This document shows positions 30,468-40,889 of a DNA stretch of 64,000 bases, piece by piece (positions within the stretch are counted from its first letter, which is position 1; every line of letters starts with the position of its first letter). A model generated the notes under the pieces. That model was not told the DNA's origin, searched no databases, and saw nothing but the letters and a program-made list of their open reading frames with translations. The position numbers and the translations under genes are program-made. This DNA comes from Chitinophagaceae bacterium (GTDB taxonomy: Bacteria; Bacteroidota; Bacteroidia; Chitinophagales; Chitinophagaceae): contig CANGIY010000003.1 in assembly GCA_947454235.1 (NCBI GenBank), positions 124,001 through 188,000 of the forward strand, written 5' to 3'.

Positions 30468-31691
30468 ATGCATCCTAAGAACCTAAGAATAGACGATTTC
30501 AGCTACGAATTACCTGCTGAAAAAATCGCTTTACACCCCAACCCAATTCGGGGCGGCTCAAAATTATTGGTGAGCAAAAAAGGTGAAATTTCAGAATCGA
30601 CTTATAACAACATCAACAACTACCTACCGCCAAAATCATTTTTGGTTTTTAATCAAACGAAAGTTGTCAATGCCCGTTTATTGTTCAAAACACCTACCGG
30701 GGCAAATATTGAAATATTCTGCCTGAACCCTGCACAGGATGGAACGGAAATAACTTCTGCTCTTTCAGCAAAATCGGGCGTGGAATGGAAGTGCCTTGTA
30801 GGCAATGCTAAGAAATGGAAACCAGAGACAACGCCTTCTCTTGTTGCAGAAAAAGAAGGCATTCAGCTTGAAGCTGTACTTATTGCAAAAGACAGCAATG
30901 GGAATACCATTCAATTCAAGTGGAAGAATTCAGAGATTACATTTGCTGAAATTTTGAACATTTTTGGCGATGTACCTCTTCCACCCTACATCAACCGAAC
31001 AACTTCAGAAGCAGACAACAATCGATACCAAACCATTTTCGCCAAACAAGAAGGAAGCGTAGCTGCCCCAACGGCAGGACTTCATTTCACCGAAGAGATC
31101 CTGAAAAAAATAACCGATAGCAAAAATTCAATCAGCTATGTGACCCTACATGTAGGTGCAGGTACTTTTATGCCTGTAAAAACTGAAACCATATCCGATC
31201 ACTTGATGCATGCGGAATGGATAGAATTTACTGACACATTTGTACAACAACTACTAGATGCTAAAAAAGCAGGCAACCCCATAATACCCGTAGGTACTAC
31301 CTCCATGAGAACAATTGAGAGCATCTATCAAATAGGCAGCAAATTATTTAGTGGAGAAAATGTTGACTTTGATGGCTTTGCAGTACAACAATGGGATCCT
31401 TATGAAAAACCACAAGCTGCTATCGTCGATGCACTTCAAGCAGTAATAGATTTTATGCTTTCTAAAAGCCTTAAAAAAACAATAACCCGGACGCAAATTA
31501 TTATTGCTCCGGGCTATCAATTTGTTTTATCTGATGGGTTGGTTACAAATTTTCACCAACCAAAAAGTACGCTATTATTACTTGTCTCAGCTTTAGTTGG
31601 TAAACAGTGGCGTGATGTATACGACTATGCGCTCCACCGCGATTTCCGTTTCCTAAGCTATGGAGACGGTTGCCTGCTGCTACCTTACTAG
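30468..31691 (+). CDS. queA: S-adenosylmethionine:tRNA ribosyltransferase-isomerase (QueA)
   Basis: FSYELPAEKIALHP, GSVAAPTAGLHFTEEIL, VTLHVGAGTFMPVK, NFHQPKSTLLLLVSALVG. Confidence 0.93.
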   Translation: MHPKNLRIDDFSYELPAEKIALHPNPIRGGSKLLVSKKGEISESTYNNINNYLPPKSFLVFNQTKVVNARLLFKTPTGANIEIFCLNPAQDGTEITSALSAKSGVEWKCLVGNAKKWKPETTPSLVAEKEGIQLEAVLIAKDSNGNTIQFKWKNSEITFAEILNIFGDVPLPPYINRTTSEADNNRYQTIFAKQEGSVAAPTAGLHFTEEILKKITDSKNSISYVTLHVGAGTFMPVKTETISDHLMHAEWIEFTDTFVQQLLDAKKAGNPIIPVGTTSMRTIESIYQIGSKLFSGENVDFDGFAVQQWDPYEKPQAAIVDALQAVIDFMLSKSLKKTITRTQIIIAPGYQFVLSDGLVTNFHQPKSTLLLLVSALVGKQWRDVYDYALHRDFRFLSYGDGCLLLPY

Positions 31692-33749
31692 CGTTACATC
31701 GCCTTTATACTGGTGGTTTACACCATCTGGGCTAGCCAATGTAATTACATAGTGGTAAACATCCATATCTTGTGGAACTCCGTTCAACTTACCATTCCAA
31801 CCTTCTTTCATGTTGTAGTTGCTTTGGAAAACGATTTGTCCCCACCTGTTGCATACTGTGAAATCAACCATTTTCCAGTTATACGGAGGATTGATAATTT
31901 TAAACTCATCATTCATTCCGTCATCGTTTGGTGTAAAACCTGTTGGAATCATGATTGTGTCAGGGAATACCACCGTTACTGTTACGGTAGCAGTATCTGT
32001 ACAACCCCAATGGTTCATACCAATAACCTGATAAATTGTAGTGTGTTGCGGAGTAGCAACCGGGTTATTGATATTAGGATTGTCTAATGAACCGTCATTG
32101 GGTGTCCACCAGTAATTTTGTGCACCTTGTACTTCCAGTTGCGTAGAATTACCAAAAGCAATTGTTCTTGAAGGGCTAATATCAATTAAAGTTAAAGAAG
32201 GCTGAATAACAATTGTCTCTGTTGCTGAATTTTTACATGCAATATTTGCAACTGTAAGCGTATAGACACCCGAGTTGGCTGCGGTGACATGAATAATCTC
32301 TGCATTCTGTGAAACAACATGGAATCCGGCAGGTCCATCCCAAGTATAGCTTACTCCGGCAGCACTATCGAAGCCATAAAGATCAAGAATTTGACCCAAA
32401 CAAACTGGCGCGTTAGACTTAATAACTGGTTTTGGAGGTGTTCCAGGGTCAGTCAATTCAACCGGACCACCCATATTTGAAACACAACCATGAAGAGTCA
32501 CATAAAAATCGTGATAGATCCCTTTAGGAAGACCAGTAACAACAATGTTGCCTGATGCATCAGTTGTTATTGTATCATAAACAGTCGTTCCGTTTGTTAC
32601 ATAAGAAACGTAGTAAACTGTACTAGCCAAAAACCCAGTGAGCGTAAATGAACCATCAGAATGCTCGCAAGGTGTAGGATTAGTACCAAAGTAATTTGTG
32701 ATAACCGGTGTTTGATAAATTGTTGCATTCGTTGTTGCCGGGAAGGATGTACAGCCATCGACTGTAGCTACAACCTGATAAGTACCTGCAGCAGAGGCAG
32801 GCGCTGCACTTCGTATTGGATTTTGAAGTGCTGAAGTAAAGCCACCAGGTCCAGACCATTGGAATGTTGCAGTTGAAATAGAATCAGAAGCGAATAAATG
32901 TAAATCTTCGCCTGAACAAATAGGACTATTGTTAGTCGCAATTGGAACAGGTACATGTTTTACTACTACATCAACATAAGCTGTGTCTTTACAACCACCC
33001 AATGCTGTCACAACTGTATATGTTCCTGCACCCGACATGCCAATACCTGTGACTGTTGGATTTTCGATTGCAGCAGTATAACCGGCAGGACCAGTCCAGG
33101 AATAGGTCAGACCTGTTGTATCAGGACCACTATACAAATTCAAATTAGCTCCTTCGCATACTGGTGAAGATGAACTTGCAGTTACGTGGTGTGTCGATGT
33201 CAGTGATGAAACTGTATCAACTTGCATGTGGTAAGTCATACCTGAATTTGACATGCAGTATACCTTGAATGAATCTACGCGGTCACAAAACTTAATATCC
33301 AAATCTGGGCCGGCATAATCAGACATGCCCGTAGCAGGACCATAAATTCTACCCAGCGATAACGAACAGACTGTAGAAGAAGTTGAAGGACAACCACCAC
33401 CTAGTGAAATAACATCCGTCATTGTGACTACGTAAGGAAGACCATTCACATACAGTTGAATGTATTCTCCACCATTCAATGCATAACTCTGCATTTTGAT
33501 GCGGTAAACAGGTCTTGAGAATTGGTAATTATAGGCACCTGATGTACCCATACCAACCCAATACTGAGCGGGCGTTCCTAAACAACTTGCCGACCAGGAA
33601 CTTACACCGCCTGTGGAAGTTACAGTTACTGAAAGACTTCCATAGGTTGCTGTACCTGAAAGATTAGTTACAGCCACTTGTGCTTTGCTTTGAAGTACCG
33701 CAAATAAGCAGATGCCAAAAATTGCTAACCACCTTTTCATATAACTCAA
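31680..33749 (-). CDS. T9SS type B sorting domain (gliding motility-associated CTD) surface protein with Ig-like repeats
   Basis: Signal peptide, repeats (SPVCEGANLNLYS..., SPICSGEDLHLFA..., APVCLGQILDLYG...), CTD IPTGFTPNDDGMNDEFKI...CNRWGQIVFQS..GWNGKLNGVPQDMDVYHYVI. Confidence 0.92.
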   Translation of the reverse strand: MSYMKRWLAIFGICLFAVLQSKAQVAVTNLSGTATYGSLSVTVTSTGGVSSWSASCLGTPAQYWVGMGTSGAYNYQFSRPVYRIKMQSYALNGGEYIQLYVNGLPYVVTMTDVISLGGGCPSTSSTVCSLSLGRIYGPATGMSDYAGPDLDIKFCDRVDSFKVYCMSNSGMTYHMQVDTVSSLTSTHHVTASSSSPVCEGANLNLYSGPDTTGLTYSWTGPAGYTAAIENPTVTGIGMSGAGTYTVVTALGGCKDTAYVDVVVKHVPVPIATNNSPICSGEDLHLFASDSISTATFQWSGPGGFTSALQNPIRSAAPASAAGTYQVVATVDGCTSFPATTNATIYQTPVITNYFGTNPTPCEHSDGSFTLTGFLASTVYYVSYVTNGTTVYDTITTDASGNIVVTGLPKGIYHDFYVTLHGCVSNMGGPVELTDPGTPPKPVIKSNAPVCLGQILDLYGFDSAAGVSYTWDGPAGFHVVSQNAEIIHVTAANSGVYTLTVANIACKNSATETIVIQPSLTLIDISPSRTIAFGNSTQLEVQGAQNYWWTPNDGSLDNPNINNPVATPQHTTIYQVIGMNHWGCTDTATVTVTVVFPDTIMIPTGFTPNDDGMNDEFKIINPPYNWKMVDFTVCNRWGQIVFQSNYNMKEGWNGKLNGVPQDMDVYHYVITLASPDGVNHQYKGDVTLVR

Positions 33750-33820
33750 TTTATAAAATTAAAACAACTCGAAGTTAATAAAAGCGTTCGAAAAATTAAC
33801 TATCAAAAACGTTTTTCGTT

Positions 33821-33856
33821 AAATTGAAATGTCCCAATCAAGGGACATTTCAATTT
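33821..33856 (-). terminator. Terminator downstream of T9SS gene
   Basis: AAATTGAAATGTCCC-aatcaa-GGGACATTTCAATTT, 15-bp stem. Confidence 0.8.
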
Positions 33857-33873
33857 ACATATTGTCTGGAATA

Positions 33874-36339
33874 TTACCTGATTAAAGTAAAGCTTCCGTT
33901 TACTGTCTTATTCATTCCTTCAGGATAAGCAACAATGATTTGGTAGAAATACTCACCCATATCTTGTGGTACTCCTTTGAACTTACCGTCCCAACCTTTC
34001 TTGTAGTCAGCAGTTTCAAACATCAGGTTACCCCATCTGTCAAATATCTTGAAGTCAACTAATTTCTGATAAGTAAACTTAATCAACCTGAACTCATCAT
34101 TCAATCCGTCATCATTAGGAGTGAATGCTGTAGGAATCATATCTCTAACATCTTGGTTAAGGTGAACAGTTACTGTAGCTGTATCCTTACAACCATATTC
34201 ATTTTGACCCACTACAGTATAAACAGTTACTGAATCATTTGGATGTGCAATTGGATTGTTGATATTAGGATTATCAATGGATCCATCGTTAGGGAACCAC
34301 TCATAAATCCACGCATTTTCAGCATTCAATTGAACCGAACCGCCATTTGTTATGTATTGTGTTGGTGTAATGTTGGTAAGTACAATCGGAGGTTGAGAAT
34401 TTATTTTAGCAGTAACTGTAGAAGAACAGCCTAACGGGGTTGTAACTGCAGTGAATCGATAGATGTAAACACCCGTACCTGAGAAGTAAGTTGTTGCAGT
34501 ATTATCAGAAGACAATCCAGCCGCCGGTGTCCACAAGTAAGAAAGAGTTACTGTATTATCATTTGGCAAAACATCAGCGTATCCATCAATCTCCATTGGT
34601 CTGCGCAAGCAAACAATCGTGTCCTTAAATGGTACGTGAGCATTCACTTCAATTACTTCAACTGTTTCTTGTTTCGTAACAAGGCAAGGAATTGAATCGG
34701 TAACATTCAACGTTACTTTGTAATACCCGCCTTTACTGTAAGTATGGCTAGGGTTATCAAGTGTAGATGTAGTTCCGTCTCCGAAATCCCACATATAATC
34801 AGGCCTTCCTGCGATTGACGAATTGGTAAAATTGATTGCAGTACCCAAACATACCTGAGTGGCACTAGGAGTGAAGTTTGCTGATTCAGGATGTCTTAAA
34901 TCAATAGGAACTTCGAGCGTATCAAAACACGTACCGTATGTACTATAAATCAATCGTACAGTATAGTTATTTTGTGTTGTGTATGTGTGTACTGGATTAT
35001 AAACGGTATCGCCTGAACCGTCACCATAAGTCCAATCGCAATGGTAACCAGCCGGAGTTGATCTGTTTGTAATAATGATTCTATCAGAAGTACAGCCAAG
35101 TTGTTTTGTAATAGTGAAATCAGCATTTATTGGAGGATCAACCAATGTGATAGGACCTACTGTATTACTTGGGCAAGGGTTACCGTTTTGTACGTGAATT
35201 GCATCATACACACCGGCACACAAACCAGTCATAGTAAGGCTGCTATCAGCACCTGCACCACCTGGGAATACCATAGGAGGCATTGGGATACCGTCCTTTG
35301 AGTAATAAACAGTATCAGAAACGCCCGGAGACAAACCGCCGGCAATATGTATTGTACCATCGCACTTACCACAAACCGTAGGGTTGGTAGCTGAAATGCT
35401 ATTGATATGGTGACCTGCAGTATTACGGTCGCTATGCAAATCAACATGGATATAAGCAAACGTTGAGTCAGCACAACCCGCTGCTGTAGCATAGTAAGTT
35501 CCTACTCCACCAGTTGGCGATACTGTGATTGAAGTACCAGTACCTAAAAAAGCACCAGTAGTTGAGTCGTACCAGCAAATTGTTGAAGAAGAATAAGGAA
35601 CCGGAGCGAAAGTAATTGAACTAACTGAATAACCAGAAATCGTAGTATCGCGAGGAGAGAACCTCCAAGCTTCGTTTGTTGCAGTCCAAGAAGTACCGTA
35701 ATCGCGTGAAGGAGCTGCTGTCGAAGCTGAACCTGATGCATTTTGAACACCTACAATTGCCTGACCACCGTTCCAAGAACAAATGGTTTTGTGTGCGATG
35801 TGCGCCTCAAGAATGTTTGTAGTTTCATACAAAATCATTTGAGTAGTAGTCCATTGCGTAGTACAAGAGTACATTCTGGTGGCACAGAAAGTAGCCATAA
35901 ACTTCCTATAAGGTGCAGTACCTATAGTAGAATAAGTAATGGTACCGCCCGCAGGGATATAAATATCGCACCAAGGACCACAAAAACAGTTATAAACCGA
36001 TGAATTACCGGCAAGGACTGCAGAAATAGGCCAAGGGCAGTAAGCTCCCGCTACCGAACTATTAAAATTCAAAATACCATTAGAACCAATACAAAGACGG
36101 TTATAATAGTTATTGTAGAACTTAAAGTTAAAGCCAATACTGATTAAACTAGAATAGCCATCATCCGAAGTAATGCCCGCAGATGTAGGCACATCGCCAA
36201 GCAATGTGGCGTGTAGAGTTGTAGATGTTGCTCCACACATCACTGAATCAGCTGATAACGTAAGCTGAGAGTAACCCGGCCTCGAAAAAAGTGTGAAGAT
36301 TAGCCCAAAAACAACTAATAAGTAACGACTTGTTTTCAT
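33874..36339 (-). CDS. T9SS type B sorting domain surface protein with PKD domains
   Basis: Signal peptide; PKD motifs CDWTYGDGSGDTVYNPVHTY and YMWDFGDGTTSTLDNPSHTY; CTD IPTAFTPNDDGLNDEFRL...FDRWGNLMFET..GWDGKFKGVPQDMGEYFYQI. Confidence 0.93.
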   Translation of the reverse strand: MKTSRYLLVVFGLIFTLFSRPGYSQLTLSADSVMCGATSTTLHATLLGDVPTSAGITSDDGYSSLISIGFNFKFYNNYYNRLCIGSNGILNFNSSVAGAYCPWPISAVLAGNSSVYNCFCGPWCDIYIPAGGTITYSTIGTAPYRKFMATFCATRMYSCTTQWTTTQMILYETTNILEAHIAHKTICSWNGGQAIVGVQNASGSASTAAPSRDYGTSWTATNEAWRFSPRDTTISGYSVSSITFAPVPYSSSTICWYDSTTGAFLGTGTSITVSPTGGVGTYYATAAGCADSTFAYIHVDLHSDRNTAGHHINSISATNPTVCGKCDGTIHIAGGLSPGVSDTVYYSKDGIPMPPMVFPGGAGADSSLTMTGLCAGVYDAIHVQNGNPCPSNTVGPITLVDPPINADFTITKQLGCTSDRIIITNRSTPAGYHCDWTYGDGSGDTVYNPVHTYTTQNNYTVRLIYSTYGTCFDTLEVPIDLRHPESANFTPSATQVCLGTAINFTNSSIAGRPDYMWDFGDGTTSTLDNPSHTYSKGGYYKVTLNVTDSIPCLVTKQETVEVIEVNAHVPFKDTIVCLRRPMEIDGYADVLPNDNTVTLSYLWTPAAGLSSDNTATTYFSGTGVYIYRFTAVTTPLGCSSTVTAKINSQPPIVLTNITPTQYITNGGSVQLNAENAWIYEWFPNDGSIDNPNINNPIAHPNDSVTVYTVVGQNEYGCKDTATVTVHLNQDVRDMIPTAFTPNDDGLNDEFRLIKFTYQKLVDFKIFDRWGNLMFETADYKKGWDGKFKGVPQDMGEYFYQIIVAYPEGMNKTVNGSFTLIR

Positions 36340-36606
36340 CTCCCTTAATTATTTAATATGGTTTGTATAAGTCTTAACGATAAAATAATCAGCCAAAGTA
36401 CAATTTTTTTTCTATTTCAAAACGTTTTGTACCTGAACCTCTAGTAAATAGACAAACTAATTTTAAAAATGGTTGGCTTTGTTGGTAAAATGTTTAAAAA
36501 ACTAAACGTCAAACTGTGGATAACTATTGAAAAGCTTCACCTTTTTTACATATCAGCAATCGCATTGTTTTCAGGCGTAAAAAAATAGGCTTGCGCATAT
36601 TATCTG

Positions 36607-36614
36607 TACATTTG
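36607..36614 (+). promoter_or_regulatory. Bacteroidota-type -7 element
   Basis: TACATTTG upstream of flippase ATG (36634). Confidence 0.4.
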
Positions 36615-36633
36615 TCTTGGACATCGACTGAAA

Positions 36634-38103
36634 ATGAAGAAATTCTTTGTAAAAAACATATTATTTATCGTAGCAATTAATGCTATGGTGAAGCCGATAT
36701 GGATTTTTTTCATTGACCGGACCGTACAAAATAAAGTTCCACTCGGTGAGTATGGTACTTATCAGGCACTGTTAAGCCTAAGTATCATATTCCAAATTAT
36801 CCTTGACTTTGGCATCACCAGCTACAATAGCCGGGTCATTTCTCAAAACCCAGAAAGGTTACCCCAAATATTCCCATCCATGTTTACGGCAAGGCTGCTG
36901 CTATCTTCTGCCTATTTTATCATTGCAACTACATGGGGGTATGCCATAGGTTACCGAGGCATTGAACTGCAATTGCTGTTAGGCGTTTTGTGCATTCAGG
37001 CATTGAACTCTATGCTTTCTTTCATTCGGTCAAATATTAGTGCCCTTCAAAGATTTAAAACCGACGGAGTTTTATCAATCACTGATAAACTATTAATGAT
37101 ATGCATTTGCGGTATTTTATTATTAATACCAGCGACATCGCAAAATTTCAAAATTTCGTGGTTCATTTCAGCTCAGATAGGAAGTTATGCGTTAACTTCT
37201 ATCATAGCATTTGTAGTCTTACTCAAAGTTTCCAAAGCCCATATTCGCTTACACTTTGATAAAACAATGATTGCGAATATCATCAAAAGCTCGCTACCAT
37301 ACGCCCTGCTTATTTTTCAAATGTCGGTGTACAACAGAGCCGATGCTATGATGATTGAACGCCTCTCCACAAACGGAAAACTTCAGGCTGATATTTGGGC
37401 ATCAGCATTTCGCCAATTGGATGTTGCCAATATACTCGGACTTATGTTCGCTACTATGTTGCTACCGCTTTTTGGTAAAATGTTGGCGAGCAGGGATGAC
37501 GTTCGACCGCTTATTAAGCTATGTACCGACATTTTGCTGCCGTTTTCAGTAATCATAACAGTAATAGGTATCGTTTTCAGTAACGATGTGATGCAGTTGC
37601 TGTACAAAGGTGCTCATACTTCAGCCGCTATGGAATACAAGTATGTCTTTGCCTGGCTTATTGGTTCGTTTCCGGCTTGGTGCATGATGTATATATATAG
37701 TACGCTGCTCACTGCCAACGGCAACTTAAAAACGCTCAACATAATCGCTTTTTTCGGTGTTGTATTCAACCTCACTCTCAACTTCATTTTAATACCTCGG
37801 TACGGATCTGTAGGAGGTGCTTTCACATCGTGCGTTACACAATCGTTATTATCCATTCTTTTTATTGTTGCATGTTCTAAAATATTTGATGTAAGGTTTG
37901 AAGGAAAGTGGCTCCTATTACAAGCACTTTTCGCAATAGCATTGACCGGGGTTGCATTGACAATTGCCGCCCAAACTCCATTGAGCTGGATAGTTAAAGC
38001 AGCAATCGTCGGTTTTGCCGGGGCGGTAGGCATGGTTCTTTTTGGCTTTGTGTCTCCTTCTTCCCTTAAACTGCTGATGGCGCAGAAAAAGCAGCAACAA
38101 TAA
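36634..38103 (+). CDS. Polysaccharide biosynthesis / oligosaccharide flippase (Wzx/MATE-like)
   Basis: 489 aa, ~12-14 TM, YGTYQALLSLSIIFQIILDFGI. Confidence 0.85.
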   Translation: MKKFFVKNILFIVAINAMVKPIWIFFIDRTVQNKVPLGEYGTYQALLSLSIIFQIILDFGITSYNSRVISQNPERLPQIFPSMFTARLLLSSAYFIIATTWGYAIGYRGIELQLLLGVLCIQALNSMLSFIRSNISALQRFKTDGVLSITDKLLMICICGILLLIPATSQNFKISWFISAQIGSYALTSIIAFVVLLKVSKAHIRLHFDKTMIANIIKSSLPYALLIFQMSVYNRADAMMIERLSTNGKLQADIWASAFRQLDVANILGLMFATMLLPLFGKMLASRDDVRPLIKLCTDILLPFSVIITVIGIVFSNDVMQLLYKGAHTSAAMEYKYVFAWLIGSFPAWCMMYIYSTLLTANGNLKTLNIIAFFGVVFNLTLNFILIPRYGSVGGAFTSCVTQSLLSILFIVACSKIFDVRFEGKWLLLQALFAIALTGVALTIAAQTPLSWIVKAAIVGFAGAVGMVLFGFVSPSSLKLLMAQKKQQQ

Positions 38104-38193
38104 TCTGTTAATTTTATATTTAAGACTACCTCAAACATACTTTTGGCATGATTTGTGCAGTTTATAAACTACACTTAAAACCAAGCCAATTTT

Positions 38194-38460
38194 ATGAAAC
38201 AGATTAAAAAGCGACTGATCAACATTCTGAACAAAGAATTATTCATTGATAGAAATCTTCTTTCAAATGAGAATGCAAGGCTGGAAAATAACCTTCACTT
38301 GAACCCTACTGACTTAAACCTGCTACTTTATTACTTTGAACGCGACTTGAAAATTGAGATCCCCGACGAAAAAATGAGCTTGTCACAAAATCTGAATGAG
38401 TTTGCGAAAAGCATCTACCAAATAAAAAAATACACAGCTAAATTGGCAAAAGCTTCATAA
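38194..38460 (+). CDS. Small acyl-carrier-protein-like protein lacking the Ppant serine
   Basis: 88 aa; ARLENNLHLNPTDLNLLLYYFERDLKIEIPDEKM aligns by eye with ACP helix II region. Confidence 0.55.
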   Translation: MKQIKKRLINILNKELFIDRNLLSNENARLENNLHLNPTDLNLLLYYFERDLKIEIPDEKMSLSQNLNEFAKSIYQIKKYTAKLAKAS

Positions 38461-38464
38461 AATG

Positions 38465-38496
38465 AACAACGCCCGGTGTCGCTACCGGGCGTTGTT
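38465..38496. terminator. Terminator between convergent genes
   Basis: AACAACGCCCGGT-gtcgct-ACCGGGCGTTGTT, 13-bp stem. Confidence 0.85.
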
Positions 38497-38498
38497 GT

Positions 38499-39158
38499 TT
38501 ATATAAATTTGTTTTCTTTGGCGTATTTGATGGCATCTGCCTTCGAATGAACATCTAGTTTGGCGTAAATGTTTTTAATGTGAGTTTTCACCGTTTCTAA
38601 ATCAATATACAGTTCTTCAGCAATCCTCTTCCTACTTTTTCCAGTTGCTACCTGTTCCAATATCTCGGTTTCCCGCCTCGACAAAGGAGAAGATTCATTT
38701 CTTTTAAACGATGCAATCACCATCTTCGCAATTTTAGCACTCATGGGGCCACCGCCTTCAAGCACTTCGTGAATGGCTGCAATAATTTTATCGGGCGGAG
38801 TGTTCTTGGTCAGATACCCTGAGGCACCGTTACCTAAAGCTGTAAAAATGAACTTTTCGTCATCGAAAACTGTCAACATAATAATGTAGACATCAGGCAA
38901 CTGCTTTTTGATTTTAGATATTGCATCGACGCCTGAAATTCCTTTTAACTGAACATCAAGCAAAATTACTTTCGGCTCCAGTGCTTCCAGTTTGGGGCGT
39001 GCAGCCTCATATGAATCAAAAGCACCTGCCACAACATACCCGCTTGCAGCACTCAAAAGTTCTGTATAAATATCCCTGATGGTAGCATCATCTTCTATTA
39101 ATACAATTCTGATATCTGTGTTCATTGTGTCGCCGTTTATGATTGTAAATTTCGTCAA
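38499..39158 (-). CDS. NarL/FixJ-type response regulator (REC + LuxR HTH)
   Basis: VLIEDDATIRDIY, VILLDVQLKGISG, LSRRETEILEQVATGKSRKRIAEELYIDLETVKTHIKNIYAKLDV. Confidence 0.92.
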   Translation of the reverse strand: MTKFTIINGDTMNTDIRIVLIEDDATIRDIYTELLSAASGYVVAGAFDSYEAARPKLEALEPKVILLDVQLKGISGVDAISKIKKQLPDVYIIMLTVFDDEKFIFTALGNGASGYLTKNTPPDKIIAAIHEVLEGGGPMSAKIAKMVIASFKRNESSPLSRRETEILEQVATGKSRKRIAEELYIDLETVKTHIKNIYAKLDVHSKADAIKYAKENKFI

Positions 39159-39246
39159 AAACGATTCAAAATGCGTTTTCTTTAAAAAATACCCCTAAAA
39201 AATACCCCGCTGTAACAAAAAGTGTAAGGATATTTGTACGCTTATC

Positions 39247-40074
39247 ATGCGCCGTATTTCCGATATTTATTTCTATTGCCACATCAATACTGTTTTTGTG
39301 GCACTGGTTTTCTGCATGGGCGCCGAACACGTGCTGTGGGGTAGGGAATTACAGATAATAACTCCCGTACACTTATTGCTTTCAGGGGGAATATTACTCG
39401 TGTACAATCTGCACCTTGCACTCAGGAACATTTACAGGAAACACCCGATTTTTAATGCCAGTGCGCTTCCTAGCAATCAATTGCCACATTTGCTGTTTGC
39501 CATCATTGGCATATTCAGTATAATGGGCTCTTTCTTTTTTTTGAGCAATGGTTTAAAACTTATTTTTATGGGTGGTGTCATCGTATCGCTGGCATATACA
39601 CTACCCATGCTACCCCTTGGCTTCAAAAAACGACTGCGGGAAAACGGAACGATCAAAATATTAATGCTTTCTATAGCATGGACATTAATACCCACCATGC
39701 TGCCGCTTATTGAATATGGCACGATACCCATTCAGTTTATCCCCTTCCTCCTTCAAACCTATTTGCTGGTTTTTTCCACCTGTTTGTTTTTTGACAGGAG
39801 AGACATTGCAGATGACAATAAACGAGGCTTGAAAACATTTGCTATTCGCCTTGGTGCAAACAACAGTTTAATATTGTCGGTTGCACTGGGGATGTCGCCA
39901 GTTGTCTTTAATTTATTTGTGAATGATACGGGTTTTACGGGCGCACTTATTACAAGCATTTACGCAGGAATGGCATACTGGCTTTTACGCAACAATTTTA
40001 ACGCAAAACGTTATTTGTTTTTTGTTGATGGTATTATTTTAATGTATGGCATCACAATGCTTACTTTACATTGA
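39247..40074 (+). CDS. UbiA prenyltransferase-like membrane protein
   Basis: 275 aa multi-TM; DRRDIADDNKRGLKTFAIRLG resembles the second UbiA Asp-rich motif. Confidence 0.65.
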   Translation: MRRISDIYFYCHINTVFVALVFCMGAEHVLWGRELQIITPVHLLLSGGILLVYNLHLALRNIYRKHPIFNASALPSNQLPHLLFAIIGIFSIMGSFFFLSNGLKLIFMGGVIVSLAYTLPMLPLGFKKRLRENGTIKILMLSIAWTLIPTMLPLIEYGTIPIQFIPFLLQTYLLVFSTCLFFDRRDIADDNKRGLKTFAIRLGANNSLILSVALGMSPVVFNLFVNDTGFTGALITSIYAGMAYWLLRNNFNAKRYLFFVDGIILMYGITMLTLH

Positions 40075-40099
40075 CTCTTTTGATTCGGGAGTTCTTCAT

Positions 40100-40699
40100 C
40101 TATATCAGTTCAAGTATCTCTTTGCAAATAGCTCGTCCTTTATCGTTGTTATACCACTTTTGCATTTCAGTTTTTACATCGTCAAGGTCAACTCCTTCAG
40201 CCATCAGACGATCCCTTATAATTTGAAGTTCAGCGGGCCGAGGTCCCCAAGTGTACAAATCCTCCCCATTTTCATTTCTAACAATCAACTTTGGTATACC
40301 CTTGCTTCCATTAGTCAGATAATTGTTGATTAGAAATGGTTCCGCGTCTCTAAGTTGAATCTCATACGTAAAAAGTGGATTCAGTTCTGCCATCATGCAC
40401 AAAAAAGGCACCGAATGGGCCGCGTCGCCACACCAGTGCTCGGTTATAATAATCCAATGCTGAGGTTGCTGAATGCTTTTCAACTTATTAACCAATTCGC
40501 CATTAAGTTCCATATGCCCATCCCAACGCCTCATCCTGGCTTTGTTGAGCTTAGTGTAATCTACATAATGTGAATCGTTGTAGGGGGCGATAGGATTTAG
40601 CGAAGTAAGTATAGTATCGAATAAATCGCGGTACTCGTTATAATTCATAAAAATAAAGGAAGTGGATAATTGGAGACAAATATAGGTTGACAAGCTCAA
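40100..40699 (-). CDS. Thioredoxin-like family protein
   Basis: 199 aa; HWIIITEHWCGDAAHSVPFL, NGSKGIPKLIV. Confidence 0.8.
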   Translation of the reverse strand: MSLSTYICLQLSTSFIFMNYNEYRDLFDTILTSLNPIAPYNDSHYVDYTKLNKARMRRWDGHMELNGELVNKLKSIQQPQHWIIITEHWCGDAAHSVPFLCMMAELNPLFTYEIQLRDAEPFLINNYLTNGSKGIPKLIVRNENGEDLYTWGPRPAELQIIRDRLMAEGVDLDDVKTEMQKWYNNDKGRAICKEILELI

Positions 40700-40889
40700 A
40701 TAACTATAATATTAGGGAGCTATTTTAAACTTTACCAGATTGGCATTATCTACATAAGTTACCCTTTTTACCCGCCATGGGCAGAATTATTGATTGTCAA
40801 CGCTTGCACATTGAACAGAAATATTTAATTTCAATCTTGGTACGTTGATTCATTTACCAATCAATGCCGATGCTCTCAAAACAAAAAAC

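Noticed and set aside
37614-38138. 174-aa minus-strand ORF opposite the flippase
   Set aside because: Shadow ORF of a clear multi-TM gene
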